The notes below the pieces were generated by a model. That model did not search any database, was not told the DNA's origin, and saw only the letters and a list, made by a program, of their open reading frames with translations. The position numbers and the translations under genes are program-made. Below are positions 1-9,069 of a DNA stretch of 64,000 bases, in pieces (position 1 is the first letter of the stretch; each line of letters opens with the position of its first letter). This stretch comes from Paenibacillus sp. An7. GTDB lineage: Bacteria; Bacillota; Bacilli; Paenibacillales; Paenibacillaceae. Location: NCBI RefSeq assembly GCF_009870785.1, contig NZ_WTWX01000001.1, forward strand, positions 516,065 through 580,064. The letters run 5' to 3'.

Positions 1-57
1 GACAAATAAACTGAGGACCAGTGTGATTTTTAAGATGTGCCAAAAACGCTTGTTCAT
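1..57 (-). CDS. N-terminus of a membrane or exported protein (cut by window edge)
   Basis: Only the first 19 residues are inside the window: a short basic start (MNKRF) followed by a hydrophobic stretch, as in a signal peptide or membrane anchor. The ATG at 57 is preceded on the minus strand by AGGAGAGG at a normal distance. It lies 12 bases downstream of the DUF4178 stop, so it is probably the next gene of the pspA-DUF350-DUF4178 operon. In related bacteria this position often holds a DUF4247 protein, but too little is visible to claim that. Confidence 0.6.
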   Translation of the reverse strand, partial: MNKRFWHILKITLVLSLFV

Positions 58-69
58 GAATAACCTCTC

Positions 70-579
70 CTAGGTTGCCCGAATAACTTTTACATCTGCC
101 GGGAGGATATCTTCTCCTTCATACAGCATAAATCGACCGTTCTGCCATTCAATACGTAAGAGATGATTATCATCCGACTGAAACTGCCATACATGTTGTT
201 CCCCATTTTGAGAAAATGGTGTCTTTCCTGCTGTCATTACATGACCCGCATATTGTTCTTCTAAATGATATTCTCTGTCATCCAGTTCGATCGTTGTCGG
301 TACTTCCTCTGGATGATCCAGTCTTCCATCTATAGGGGTATATAATGCATAGATCAGACGTTCTCTTTCTTCAATATATAAATACGCAATTGTATTTCCG
401 TCTTTCAGTGTAAGCAAAGCCGCATTTCTCCCTCGGTTTTGCACTTTCCCCGTTACTTCATAAGTAACAAGAGAAACCTCGCATATATCGCCCGGATTCA
501 GCTGTAACATACTTTTCTCTGGAGCAGAAGGTTTGGGTTTAGATAATAAATTCGTTACTCTTTTCCATATACTCATCAT
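70..579 (-). CDS. DUF4178 domain protein
   Basis: A 169-residue soluble protein with no signal peptide or membrane segment. The central part (about residues 25-165), with a leading LNPGDICEV segment and alternating short strands and conserved tryptophan and glycine positions, resembles DUF4178, whose function is unknown. An AGGAG box lies 8 bases before the first ATG; a second ATG follows directly. It is 35 bases downstream of the DUF350 gene and 12 before the next gene. DUF4178, DUF350 and PspA genes occur together in many bacteria, sometimes with polyamine-related enzymes, so a membrane or envelope stress role is inferred from neighbours only. Confidence 0.7.
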   Translation of the reverse strand: MMSIWKRVTNLLSKPKPSAPEKSMLQLNPGDICEVSLVTYEVTGKVQNRGRNAALLTLKDGNTIAYLYIEERERLIYALYTPIDGRLDHPEEVPTTIELDDREYHLEEQYAGHVMTAGKTPFSQNGEQHVWQFQSDDNHLLRIEWQNGRFMLYEGEDILPADVKVIRAT

Positions 580-614
580 TCATCGAACTCCTATTTCTAG
601 TTGGAATAACTCGG

Positions 615-1019
615 TTACAGAGAGGCTGAGATGATTAGTGCCCCTACTAAGTGAAGTGTACCGGAGAACAGTCCATAGCCAATCTTCCCTTTTTGCATCC
701 CACCGTCTATGTCAAAAGAAGCAAACTGGCGAATCATGGTGTGCACAACACCTTCGATCACAAGTAAAATAATAAATGAAACGACGGATACAATAAGTGC
801 GTCTCCTAAATGATAAGATACCGAAATAGACGAGGATAAAATATAGCCCTGTGCAAACAACTTCATAATAAGCCTTGTTGTCACCGCCATATTGCCTGCT
901 TTTACTTCTGTAAAATCTTTGTACTTCGTAAATAATGAATCAACATACATGAGAATAAACAGCAGTACTGCTCCTGAACCTGTCCATACCAGCATGCGTA
1001 CGATATCCATAAATTCCAT
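615..1019 (-). CDS. DUF350 (YjfL-like) integral membrane protein
   Basis: About 134 residues with four predicted membrane segments, including two near the start (after MEFMDIVRM) and a last one ending in HLVGALIISASL, which matches DUF350/YjfL size and topology. The open frame extends to 1100, but ATG 1019 is preferred: GGAGG lies 12 bases upstream, whereas the next upstream ATG abuts that box, and the extra N-terminal residues look non-coding. Function is unknown; the family is regularly found beside pspA. A hairpin with a T-run separates it from pspA, so it may be expressed at a lower level than pspA or from its own start. Confidence 0.75.
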   Translation of the reverse strand: MEFMDIVRMLVWTGSGAVLLFILMYVDSLFTKYKDFTEVKAGNMAVTTRLIMKLFAQGYILSSSISVSYHLGDALIVSVVSFIILLVIEGVVHTMIRQFASFDIDGGMQKGKIGYGLFSGTLHLVGALIISASL

Positions 1020-1061
1020 TAGATATAACATCCTCCAATAGTGACAGATAGCTCCCTCATG

Positions 1062-1098
1062 AAAAACGAAGGAGAAACTGCGTCGTTTCCCCTCCGTC
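1062..1098 (-). terminator. Intrinsic terminator between pspA and DUF350
   Basis: On the minus strand a 14-pair stem with several G-T wobbles (arms 1098-1085 and 1078-1065, loop of six bases) is followed by TTTTTC. It sits 54 bases after the pspA stop, so it would end much of the pspA transcript before DUF350. Confidence 0.6.
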
Positions 1099-1152
1099 AC
1101 ATGGAATAAAGCTTACACTCACTTTATTCATTTTTTATCATACTCATGATTG

Positions 1153-1821
1153 TTATTTATTCTCGTACTGTTTCAGCAAAGCTGCCAGTTCGTCTTCTAC
1201 TTCCTTGTCTTTCCCCATGTTTTCAAATTCTTCATCCAGTGATTTTTCTTTGCTGTTCATTTCGTTACTTGCTTCTGCATGAGCTTCCGCTTGAAGCATT
1301 TTTTCTTCCATACGCTTCATACCAGATGCAGCCGTATCGGATCCAAAACCACTCATTGCTTTGTTAATTTCTGTCTGAGCTTTGGCTGCATTATAACGAG
1401 CTACCAATGTCTCTCTCTTGTTCTTCATTTCCGTCAATTGTTTACGCATTTGCTCCAGTTTGGAACGGAGATTGTCTGCAGAAGCTTTATTCTGTTCAAA
1501 GCTTGCTTTGTATTCCGTAAGTTTTGCTTCTGCATTTTTCTTTTCTTCGAGAGCACGACGAGCAAGATCAATATTTTGTGCTTTAGCAGCCGTATGTGCT
1601 TGTTCTTCTCTTTTCTTCACGAGTGCTTCCTGCTCTTCATATAAAGCTTTAAATTTCTTCTCAATGGCAATTTGTGCAGCTACTGCTTTCTCCGCATCTT
1701 CCAGATCCTTCTGCATGTCACGAATATATTGATCGGTCATTTTAATTGGATCTTCCGCTTTGTCAATCAGAGAATTAATATTGGACATGGTCAAATCACG
1801 AAATCTTTTAAATAGAGACAT
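1153..1821 (-). CDS. pspA: PspA/IM30 family membrane-stress protein
   Basis: A 222-residue protein beginning MSLFKRFRDLTMSNINSLID, the amphipathic N-terminal helix typical of PspA/IM30/LiaH, followed by an almost continuous charged coiled coil to the C-terminus. Such proteins are ESCRT-III-like, assemble on the inner face of the cytoplasmic membrane and stabilise it under envelope stress. The start has a strong CGGGAGG box 9 bases upstream. It is first in the cluster with DUF350 and DUF4178, the usual Bacillota arrangement. A perfect inverted repeat and a tandem repeat lie just upstream (1874-1923) and may bind a regulator. I cannot decide between PspA and LiaH subtype. Confidence 0.9.
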   Translation of the reverse strand: MSLFKRFRDLTMSNINSLIDKAEDPIKMTDQYIRDMQKDLEDAEKAVAAQIAIEKKFKALYEEQEALVKKREEQAHTAAKAQNIDLARRALEEKKNAEAKLTEYKASFEQNKASADNLRSKLEQMRKQLTEMKNKRETLVARYNAAKAQTEINKAMSGFGSDTAASGMKRMEEKMLQAEAHAEASNEMNSKEKSLDEEFENMGKDKEVEDELAALLKQYENK

Positions 1822-1873
1822 TATAAAATTCCTCCCGTATATGTTTTCTTTTACTTAATATACTCATTTGCTC

Positions 1874-1923
1874 GGTAATGAATCATTACCTTAAATCAAT
1901 TGAATCATTACCTTAAATCAATT
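1874..1923. repeat. Palindrome and tandem 22-bp repeat upstream of pspA
   Basis: Two adjacent identical 22-base units begin at 1880 and 1902. The first overlaps a perfect inverted repeat at 1874-1890 with arms GGTAATGA and TCATTACC around one central base; the second unit carries only the right arm. The block starts about 50 bases upstream of the pspA start. The rest of the 325-base intergenic region (1822-2146) is AT-rich and shows no further clear element. Confidence 0.7.
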
Positions 1924-2146
1924 TGAAGCAATTTGTTAACTCATTAAAACTTATACATCTAATTACCTTATACGGATCAGTGATTCATGAAGTTTCATTT
2001 ATTTCATGAATGGAAATGAACAGAATGCCAAGATAGCTTATGTAAGAATAATTTAGCTCAGTCTAGGCAATAACATACGAATACTCATGATGTAATTCCA
2101 GGCTGTTTTCGTAACGATAATCACAAATATAAGGAGTTATGCTTAC

Positions 2147-3022
2147 ATGAAACGCGTCGTTTGTTCTATTGTTGCATTTACTTTAATAACCGGTATCCTT
2201 CTGCTATATTTTTCGCAAACTGTTGCAGCAGACATACTGGGTCATACATACATTAACGCTCCGGAGGATAATAAAAAGATAGAAAATCCATTCTCTGAGC
2301 TGGATTCATTTACGAAAGAACTTCCTACTGTAAAAGAACCTCAGAAGAAAGTAGATGAGAAATCAAAACTTACACTTGGCCAGCTTCGAAAGAAATATAA
2401 AAGTACATTCGTTACGAATGGGCCTAATGTCAAAAGAATTGCTTTAACATTTGACGATGTACCCGATCCAAGATTCACTCCGCAAATATTAGATGTTTTA
2501 AAAGAGTACGGGGTAAAAGCCACTTTTTTTGTGAATGGTCAAAGAGTACTGAATCATCCCAAACTTGCTAAACGAATTCATGATGAAGGACATGTCATTG
2601 GTAATCACAGCTTTACTCATCCGGATTTCAATAAAATATCAATGTCTGCTTTTAAATCAGAAATCAAAAAAACGGAGCAAGCTATTCTCCCAATTACAGG
2701 ATATATTCCAAAAACAATTCGTCCGCCATATGGTGAAATCACAGAAGAACAACTCATATGGGCGGCTGAACACAAGTACCGAATTGTGAATTGGAATGTC
2801 GATTCTTTAGATTGGAAAGGACTAAACAAAGAACAAGTGTTAACGAACATTCTCTCTAATACCCGGCCTGGTGCAATTGTGCTTCAACATGGGGGTGGCG
2901 GACATGGATCGAAACTTCAAGGGACAATTGATGCTTTACCTGAAGTCATTAAGGCTCTGAAGAACCAAGGATACGAACTAGTCACCGTACCTGAACTGTT
3001 AGGAATTGAAAAATCAAAATAA
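2147..3022 (+). CDS. Exported polysaccharide deacetylase (NodB family)
   Basis: A 291-residue carbohydrate esterase family 4 protein with an N-terminal signal peptide or anchor (residues 1-28) and a NodB domain (about 96-285). Visible motifs are TFDDVP at 101-106 (motif 1), HSFTH at 154-158 with both metal-binding histidines, RPPYG at 192-196, a WNVDSLDW segment and LQHGGGG with His248. Such enzymes remove acetyl groups from peptidoglycan or other cell-surface polysaccharides outside the membrane; the substrate cannot be told. Motif 1 has valine where most relatives have glycine (TFDDGP), but both aspartates remain. AAGGAG precedes the ATG. The gene is monocistronic and convergent with the LysM-3D gene. 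Confidence 0.88.
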   Translation: MKRVVCSIVAFTLITGILLLYFSQTVAADILGHTYINAPEDNKKIENPFSELDSFTKELPTVKEPQKKVDEKSKLTLGQLRKKYKSTFVTNGPNVKRIALTFDDVPDPRFTPQILDVLKEYGVKATFFVNGQRVLNHPKLAKRIHDEGHVIGNHSFTHPDFNKISMSAFKSEIKKTEQAILPITGYIPKTIRPPYGEITEEQLIWAAEHKYRIVNWNVDSLDWKGLNKEQVLTNILSNTRPGAIVLQHGGGGHGSKLQGTIDALPEVIKALKNQGYELVTVPELLGIEKSK

Positions 3023-3065
3023 AAAGGCACCTGTGTAATGAAATCAATATACACAGGTGCTTCTT
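3021..3065. terminator. Bidirectional terminator between deacetylase and LysM-3D gene
   Basis: Perfect 10-bp stem (3027-3036 with 3051-3060, 14-base loop). The A-run at 3021-3025 gives a T-run on the minus strand, so it is strongest for the LysM-3D gene; a T-rich stretch also follows on the plus strand. Confidence 0.85.
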
Positions 3066-3082
3066 ACTTTACCATTATCAAT

Positions 3083-3733
3083 CTATTCAATTATATAGAG
3101 TTTGACATCTTGAATACCAAACTTCGCAACGGAACTTTTACTTCCTGGGATAAAAATATCAATCTTGTTGCCCTTAATAGCTCCACCAATATCGGTAGCT
3201 GTAGCAACAAATGCTTGATCTGGCAGGTTATCGTGCGAATGACCTGTAACTAGAACCTTTGTTCCGAGTGGAATGACGGAAGGATCTACAGCAATCGTAC
3301 CTAGTTCAAGCGGGTTACCAAAGTAATCCACCGCTCCATAGCCGCCATTTTCAGCGGGATCAGCAGAATATGCTGTCGCTTTTACATTTAAAGTTTCGCT
3401 GTAGTTAAATGTTTTCCCCCACGCTTCCACCACTCTATTGCTGCTGTCCACATTTAGACTTGCTGTTATTGAATTACTACCGGAAGAACTCTGTGCATTA
3501 ATTGTTGGAAGAGTCAATTTTAATCCTTCATAAATATTATATGGTGAAATGCTTTTATTCGCGTTCATCAAAGTCTCTAAATCAATGTCGTATCTTTGAG
3601 ATAGTTTATAGAATGTATCCCCCTCTTTAGCTACATATACTTGCTCTGCATGAGCGGGAACACTTTGTGCCATTAAACTAATACCTAGCAAAGCAGCTGC
3701 TAGTGTAGAAGTTTTTTTGAAACGTTTAAACAT
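3083..3733 (-). CDS. Secreted LysM and 3D-domain wall protein
   Basis: A 216-residue protein with a signal peptide ending near AHA at residue 29. One LysM domain follows (about 31-76, with YVAKEGDTFYKLSQRYDI), which binds peptidoglycan, and then a C-terminal 3D domain (about 118-216) with VKATAYSA, GTIAVDPSVIPLGTK and the ATDIGGAIKGNKIDIF segment that carries the family's aspartates. This is the architecture of YocH-like autolysins, and the 3D domain resembles the lytic transglycosylase fold of MltA. A role in cell-wall turnover is inferred. The start has a GGAGG box, and the gene appears monocistronic between two terminators. Confidence 0.88.
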   Translation of the reverse strand: MFKRFKKTSTLAAALLGISLMAQSVPAHAEQVYVAKEGDTFYKLSQRYDIDLETLMNANKSISPYNIYEGLKLTLPTINAQSSSGSNSITASLNVDSSNRVVEAWGKTFNYSETLNVKATAYSADPAENGGYGAVDYFGNPLELGTIAVDPSVIPLGTKVLVTGHSHDNLPDQAFVATATDIGGAIKGNKIDIFIPGSKSSVAKFGIQDVKLYIIE

Positions 3734-3871
3734 GTTTTCCTCCTATAGCTAGCTTCTTCATGTAGAAGCTTCTCTAGTTGTTTGTCGTAAGATGTAGCTA
3801 ATATATCACAAATTTGTAACCTGTGCGCATGTAATAGTTACCACTTTGTTATTACTTCGGAGTAAACATAC

Positions 3872-3918
3872 AAAAAAGCTTTCTTTGCATGAATAAAATT
3901 CATGCAAAGAAAGCTTTT
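3872..3918 (-). terminator. Terminator of the amino-acid ABC transporter operon
   Basis: A perfect 21-bp stem (3874-3894 with 3898-3918, three-base loop) followed on the minus strand by a T-run. It sits 22 bases after the ATPase stop codon. The stem is unusually long and perfect. Confidence 0.9.
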
Positions 3919-3940
3919 ACATACCTAATCTATTAAATAA

Positions 3941-4669
3941 TTATAGTACTTTACTTAAGAAGTCTTGAGTACGAGGATGCTGCGGGTTACCAAATACTTC
4001 GTCTGGAGTACCTTCCTCGACGATTTTACCGCCATCCATAAATACAATACGGTCCCCCACTTCACGAGCAAATCCCATTTCATGAGTAACAATGACCATC
4101 GTCATTCCGCCTTCGGCGAGTTTTTTCATCACATCAAGTACTTCCCCAACCATTTCTGGGTCCAGTGCTGATGTTGGTTCATCAAATAGCATCACATGAG
4201 GTTGCATCGCAAGCGCTCTTGCGATGGCAATCCGTTGTTTTTGTCCCCCAGAAAGCTGGTTCGGATAGATATCTTTCTTATCGGCCAAACCTACCGTCTT
4301 CAGCAGATCATCAGCGATCTTATTTGCTTCTTCAGCAGGTACATTTTTCACGATGGTCGGCGCAAGTGTAATGTTTTGACCTACCGTTTTATGCGGAAAA
4401 AGATTAAAGTGCTGGAACACCATGCCCATTTTTTCACGAGTTGAATTGATATCGTGTTTTGGGTTCGTTATGGATGCACCTTCAAATAAAATTTCTCCAT
4501 CTGTCGGTACTTCCAGCAGGTTGATACAGCGTAAAAAGGTACTTTTCCCTGAACCGGATGGGCCAATGACAACAACCACTTCGCCCTTAGCGATCTCAAT
4601 ATCGATCCCTTTAAGAATATCTAGTTTTCCGAACGATTTATGCAAATTTTTAACGCTTATCACTAGCAC
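3941..4669 (-). CDS. Polar amino-acid ABC transporter ATP-binding protein (GlnQ-like)
   Basis: A 242-residue ATPase of the GlnQ/HisP/ArtP type. It has Walker [10 protein letters not shown] (36-44), signature LSGGQ (139-143), Walker B LFDEP (about 161-165) and the H-loop His196 in IVTHEMGF. It powers uptake of a polar amino acid at the inner membrane. The start is GTG 4669 (a second GTG lies six bases on) with AAGGAAG just upstream. The first 20 bases overlap the end of the permease gene, so the two are translationally coupled. The exact substrate (glutamine, arginine or cystine) cannot be read from the sequence. Confidence 0.92.
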   Translation of the reverse strand: MLVISVKNLHKSFGKLDILKGIDIEIAKGEVVVVIGPSGSGKSTFLRCINLLEVPTDGEILFEGASITNPKHDINSTREKMGMVFQHFNLFPHKTVGQNITLAPTIVKNVPAEEANKIADDLLKTVGLADKKDIYPNQLSGGQKQRIAIARALAMQPHVMLFDEPTSALDPEMVGEVLDVMKKLAEGGMTMVIVTHEMGFAREVGDRIVFMDGGKIVEEGTPDEVFGNPQHPRTQDFLSKVL

Positions 4670-6104
4670 TCAACTTCCTTTCGAATAGACTTAGCAGCTT
4701 GGAAAGCATGAAGGTTAGAACAAAGTAAATAGCTGCTGCGATGATGTAAGGACTTAGACCTGCATACGTGATATTTCTGATTGAATTAGCTTGGTACATA
4801 ATGTCAGCCATACCGATAATCGAAATGATGGATGATTCTTTAATAATGGTAATAAACTCATTACCGATCGCAGGCAGAACCGATTTTAAGGCTTGAGGAA
4901 GAATGATGTGACGAAGTGCAGCACTTCGTTTCATTCCAAGGGAACGTGCAGCTTCCATCTGCCCCTTATCCACTCCTTGAATCCCTGCTCTGAAGATCTC
5001 GGCCAAATAGGCTGAACTATTGATCGAAAGAGTAATAACCCCTGATTGCAGCGGTGATAGATTAAGACCAAATACGAGTGCGAGTCCATAATGCATAATC
5101 ATTAACTGTACCAGCATTGGTGTTCCGCGTAATACTTCTACGTAAGCCGTACCGATCCATCTAAGGACTCTGAATGCCGACATTCGAATTATCGTAATAA
5201 TTAAGCCAATTAGAAAACCGAAAATAACGCCGAGCGCAGATAATAACAGGGTATAACCAATACCCTTCGCATAATAATGACGGAATTCATAAGCAATCGT
5301 AAATATATTACGATCTTTTTGGTTACCTGATGCGAGCAGACTCGCTTCTTTTACCATTTTCTCAATTCCATTGTCCACTTTCAGTTCAGCGATTGTGGCA
5401 TTAATAACTTCTAAGAGTTCTGTGTTTCCTTTAGCAACCCCGATCGCTGCTGCCGATTCTGTTTCTTCTGGAGTTGCTCCAGCGATCACAATTTTATTGT
5501 TTAAATAACCTTTTGCAACCGTGTCTTCTACAATTACAGCATTAACACGTTCAGTTTCGAGCTGAAGGATAAGGTCGCCTATTTTATCAAGCGATACTAG
5601 CTTCGCGTTATTGATTCCTTGAGCAATACTCTCCTGAATGGTACCTTTTTGAATCCCTATGGTAGTACCTTCTAAATCTGTCATTGTTTGATACTTATCC
5701 GAATCCTCACTTCGAACTAAGACCACCTGACTTGCTTTGTAGTAAAAATCAGAGAAATCGATACTTTGTCTACGCTTTTCCGTAGGCGTCATTCCTGATA
5801 TTACAAGGTCAACTCTACCGCTTTGAAGGGCTGGCAGCAAACTGTCAAATCCCATATCTTCAATTACAAGTTCTGCGCCCATTTTTTCAGCAATGGCTTT
5901 TGCTATTTCAATGTCAAAACCGACAATCTGGTCTTGTCCATCAATTGTTTTATGAAATTCATAAGGCGGGAAATCTGCACTTGTTCCTAGAACCAGCGTT
6001 TCCTTGCTGTTTTCATTGTCGGTTGCATAAACGGTAGCCATTCCGGCCGGAAGCAACAAGACAATACACATCAATAACATAAGTATACGAACTGTTTTTT
6101 TCAA
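4650..6104 (-). CDS. Fused substrate-binding protein and permease of an amino-acid ABC transporter
   Basis: A 484-residue fusion. A signal peptide (1-28) precedes a family 3 solute-binding domain (about 35-260; [45 protein letters not shown]). A HisM/GlnP-type permease follows (about 275-484) with several membrane segments and the EAA-loop region ([20 protein letters not shown]). The binding domain is therefore tethered outside and the permease dimer carries two copies, as in lactococcal GlnP. Its stop overlaps the ATPase start. The gene is divergent from the M20 gene, whose product might act on imported substrates, but that is only inference. Confidence 0.92.
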   Translation of the reverse strand: MKKTVRILMLLMCIVLLLPAGMATVYATDNENSKETLVLGTSADFPPYEFHKTIDGQDQIVGFDIEIAKAIAEKMGAELVIEDMGFDSLLPALQSGRVDLVISGMTPTEKRRQSIDFSDFYYKASQVVLVRSEDSDKYQTMTDLEGTTIGIQKGTIQESIAQGINNAKLVSLDKIGDLILQLETERVNAVIVEDTVAKGYLNNKIVIAGATPEETESAAAIGVAKGNTELLEVINATIAELKVDNGIEKMVKEASLLASGNQKDRNIFTIAYEFRHYYAKGIGYTLLLSALGVIFGFLIGLIITIIRMSAFRVLRWIGTAYVEVLRGTPMLVQLMIMHYGLALVFGLNLSPLQSGVITLSINSSAYLAEIFRAGIQGVDKGQMEAARSLGMKRSAALRHIILPQALKSVLPAIGNEFITIIKESSIISIIGMADIMYQANSIRNITYAGLSPYIIAAAIYFVLTFMLSKLLSLFERKLSASDKR

Positions 6105-6252
6105 CTTCTGTCTCTCCTTAGCTGAATCTAGATCATTTTTTATAAGATTGAACTATTATAAGTGAAAATGTATGAATATGCAACGAGTTTTCTTTCTATT
6201 TTCATAGTTTTCCATTGATTCCCCTGAATGACAAGACGTTTCTAAAAGCTAG

Positions 6253-6261
6253 TGCTATAAT
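6253..6261 (+). promoter_or_regulatory. Extended -10 promoter candidate for the M20 gene
   Basis: TGCTATAAT is a perfect extended -10 (TG, one base, TATAAT) about 60 bases before the M20 ATG. No good -35 hexamer lies 17 bases upstream, which is acceptable for extended -10 promoters. Confidence 0.5.
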
Positions 6262-6323
6262 GTATATACGATTTTTAAGTATACATCCATGAATCGACAA
6301 ATCATAATCAAAGGGAGAGACTT

Positions 6324-7490
6324 ATGAACAAACAAATGATAAATGACACTATTAATCAATATAGTTCCCGGTTTAAAGAAATCTCATTATATATTGGTGC
6401 GAATCCTGAGCTCGGAAATGAAGAATTTCTTGCCAGCAAGCGTCTGAAAGAAGAACTGATTTATCATGGTTTCGAAGTGGAGGCACCTGTGCTAGGTCTC
6501 GATACTGCATTCATTGGTACCTATACATCTTCTAAACCTGGCCCAAAAGTTGCTTTATTATGTGAGTATGATGCACTTCCAGAAATCGGACATGCTTGCG
6601 GGCATCACTTGATCTGTATGATGGGTTTAGGTGCAGCGGTTGGTTTAAAATCGGTTATTGATACGATTGGCGGCTCAATTAAAGTATTTGGTACCCCGGC
6701 AGAAGAAACAAGAGGGGCGAAAGTTCCTATGGCTGCAGCTGGACTATTTGATGATTGCGATGTTGCAATGATGACTCATCCATTTTATGCTTTTGAAAAG
6801 TCAGGAAAATCCCTTGCGATTGATGCTGTTCAATTTGAATTTTTCGGTAAATCCTCTCATGCTGCGGCTACTCCTCACGAGGGAATTAATGCACTAGATG
6901 CCGTGATCCAAACTTTTAATGGAATCAATGCCTTCCGTCAACAAGTGAAAAGCACAGTTCGAATCCACGGTGTTATTAACCATGGCGGAGAGGCAGCTAA
7001 TATCATTCCAGATTACGCTTCTGCTCAATTTTATGTACGTGCAGCAACACGTAAAGAACTTGATATCTTAACGAAACGTGTTATACAAATTGCAGAAGGT
7101 TCTGCTCTCCAAACGGGATGCACACTCAAAACTTCAAATTATGAAACTTCCTATGATGAAATGTATACAAATGAAACCTTGTCTGACGTATTCTCAGCAA
7201 ACCTTGTAGAACTCGGTATCGATGAGAAAGAGATTGTCACAGGAGAAGATCATGGCTCAATGGATATGGGAAATGTCTCTCTACGTGTTCCTTCTATCCA
7301 TCCATACATCAAAATCATTGATGAAAAACACGCGCTGCATTCCATTGAATTCAGGGACCTTGCCATGAAAGACCAAGCTCTTGATGCTATGATTCTTGGT
7401 GCAAAAGCTTTGGCAGGCACTGCTTATGATGTCATATCACAGCCGGATCTCCTCGCTTCTATTCAAGATGAATTTCGGCGCAATGCATAA
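6324..7490 (+). CDS. M20 family amidohydrolase/peptidase
   Basis: A 388-residue cytoplasmic metalloenzyme of the M20D/PM20D2-AbgB type. The metal-binding region EYDALPEIGHACGHH lies at 81-95 and GTPAEE at 123-128. A dimerisation insert (about 170-285, starting near FEFFGKSSHAAATPHEG) and a late histidine in SIHPYIKI complete the fold. Relatives hydrolyse amide bonds in small dipeptides or N-acyl amino acids; the substrate here is unknown. GGGAGAG precedes the ATG. It is divergent from the amino-acid ABC operon and ends at a terminator shared with glgA. Confidence 0.88.
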   Translation: MNKQMINDTINQYSSRFKEISLYIGANPELGNEEFLASKRLKEELIYHGFEVEAPVLGLDTAFIGTYTSSKPGPKVALLCEYDALPEIGHACGHHLICMMGLGAAVGLKSVIDTIGGSIKVFGTPAEETRGAKVPMAAAGLFDDCDVAMMTHPFYAFEKSGKSLAIDAVQFEFFGKSSHAAATPHEGINALDAVIQTFNGINAFRQQVKSTVRIHGVINHGGEAANIIPDYASAQFYVRAATRKELDILTKRVIQIAEGSALQTGCTLKTSNYETSYDEMYTNETLSDVFSANLVELGIDEKEIVTGEDHGSMDMGNVSLRVPSIHPYIKIIDEKHALHSIEFRDLAMKDQALDAMILGAKALAGTAYDVISQPDLLASIQDEFRRNA

Positions 7491-7532
7491 CACGTAGTAG
7501 TAATTTTTATGGAAATGAAAATAGAAACAAGC

Positions 7533-7575
7533 AGAAGGGACCTCTTGCCATCTTGGCAAAAAGACCCTTCTTTTA
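7533..7575. terminator. Bidirectional terminator between M20 gene and glgA
   Basis: Outer stem AGAAGGG with CCCTTCT (7533-7539, 7565-7571) and inner stem TTGCCA with TGGCAA, followed by a T-rich tract on the plus strand. Confidence 0.75.
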
Positions 7576-7586
7576 TTTTCCATACT

Positions 7587-9020
7587 TTATTTCGTTATTT
7601 GTTTGTAAATATCTAAATATTCTCTCGCAGAAACTTCCCAGCTGTAATCACCGCTCATTGCGTTATTCATAAGCTTCTTCCAATGTTCAGGCTGGCTGTA
7701 GAATGACTCTGCACGCCGAATCGTATAAAGCATGTCATGAGCATTAAAGTTGGTAAACGTAAATCCGGTTCCTTCCCCAGTAAATTCATTGTAAGCCTCT
7801 ACCGTATCATTCAGTCCGCCCGTCTCCCTTACGATAGGAATACTTCCATATTGCAAAGCTAACAACTGACTAATTCCGCAGGGTTCAAAACTAGAAGGCA
7901 TCAGGAACATATCGCTTCCCGCATAGAATCTTCTCGACAATCCCTCATTAAAACGAATCTGAGCCGACATTTTTAGAGGATGGCGTTTCTCCGCTTCACG
8001 GAACCAGTGCTCGAATTCTCCTTCTCCTGTTCCCAGAAGAATAAACTGTACATCATCATAATATAATAATTCATCAAGAACTCTGGTTACGAGTTCAAGA
8101 CCTTTTGATTCCACAAGGCGAGTCACCATGGCAATCACAGGAACTTCTGGTTTGACAGGTATTCCAAGTTCTTTTTGAAGCGCAATTTTATTTTTCACTT
8201 TTTTCTCGATCTGCTGCATATCATAGGTTTTAGCCAGTTGATCATCCGTCGCAGGATTATAACTATCTGTGTCTATACCGTTAACGATCCCTGTCAATTT
8301 ACCTTCTATAGAACGCAGGAGCCCATCCAAACCATATCCATAATGAGGTGTTTTGATCTCTTCTGCATAGGTTGGGCTTACGGTCGTAACATGATCAGAG
8401 TAGACTAATCCTGCTTTCATGAAATTCAGGTTGCCATAATACTCTACACCTTCGGAGGTGAAATAACGGCTGTCCAGTGCAAGCAAATCACTGTGTACTT
8501 CATAAGGGAATACACCTTGATACAGCAGATTATGAATGGTGAATACTGTTTTTATGGACTGATAGGCTGCGATATGATCGAAATGCGCCTTCTTGAGCAA
8601 AGGAATCATAGCTGAATGCCAGTCATGACAGTGGATGACATCTGGATTAAAATTCAAGAAAGGAATGATTTCGAGAACAGCCCGGTTAAAGAACGCAAAT
8701 CGTTCACCATCATCGATATAACCATAAATTCCGTCTCTGCCAAAGTAGTACTCATTATCTATGAAGTAAAAGGTAACACCTTGATGAATAAGTTGCTCAA
8801 CGCCGCAATACTGTTTGCGCCAGCCAACATAAACTTCTGTCACTTCAACAGGCTCCATCTGTTCTTTATAGCGCTCAGGGATCTGTTTGTACTTGGGTAA
8901 AATGACCTGCACATCTACTCCCTCTTTAATGAGCGCCTGGGGCAAAGCACCAATCACATCGGCAAGTCCTCCTGTTTTTATGAATGGATGACCCTCTGCT
9001 GCGACATATAATACATTCAT
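7587..9020 (-). CDS. glgA: Glycogen synthase (ADP-glucose glucosyltransferase)
   Basis: A 477-residue GT5 enzyme of normal GlgA length. The N-terminal KTGGLADV motif (15-22) binds ADP-glucose, and the C-terminal Rossmann domain carries the E-X7-E type segment around SSFEPCGISQLLALQYG. It elongates alpha-1,4-glucan from ADP-glucose in the cytoplasm. The gene lies 49 bases downstream of glgB on the same strand and ends at a shared bidirectional terminator. With glgB and the divergent glgC it makes up the biosynthetic half of glycogen metabolism; no glgP or glgD is in the window. Confidence 0.96.
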   Translation of the reverse strand: MNVLYVAAEGHPFIKTGGLADVIGALPQALIKEGVDVQVILPKYKQIPERYKEQMEPVEVTEVYVGWRKQYCGVEQLIHQGVTFYFIDNEYYFGRDGIYGYIDDGERFAFFNRAVLEIIPFLNFNPDVIHCHDWHSAMIPLLKKAHFDHIAAYQSIKTVFTIHNLLYQGVFPYEVHSDLLALDSRYFTSEGVEYYGNLNFMKAGLVYSDHVTTVSPTYAEEIKTPHYGYGLDGLLRSIEGKLTGIVNGIDTDSYNPATDDQLAKTYDMQQIEKKVKNKIALQKELGIPVKPEVPVIAMVTRLVESKGLELVTRVLDELLYYDDVQFILLGTGEGEFEHWFREAEKRHPLKMSAQIRFNEGLSRRFYAGSDMFLMPSSFEPCGISQLLALQYGSIPIVRETGGLNDTVEAYNEFTGEGTGFTFTNFNAHDMLYTIRRAESFYSQPEHWKKLMNNAMSGDYSWEVSAREYLDIYKQITK

Positions 9021-9069
9021 TACTTGCTTCCTCCTTATTGTGCCTTACTTAACCCGTTGTATCTTCCTT

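Noticed and set aside
3800..3835. TGTAAC and TGTAAT repeats upstream of the LysM-3D gene as a possible WalR box
   Set aside because: The two hexamers are 15 bases apart start to start, whereas WalR boxes need a five-base spacer (11 bases).
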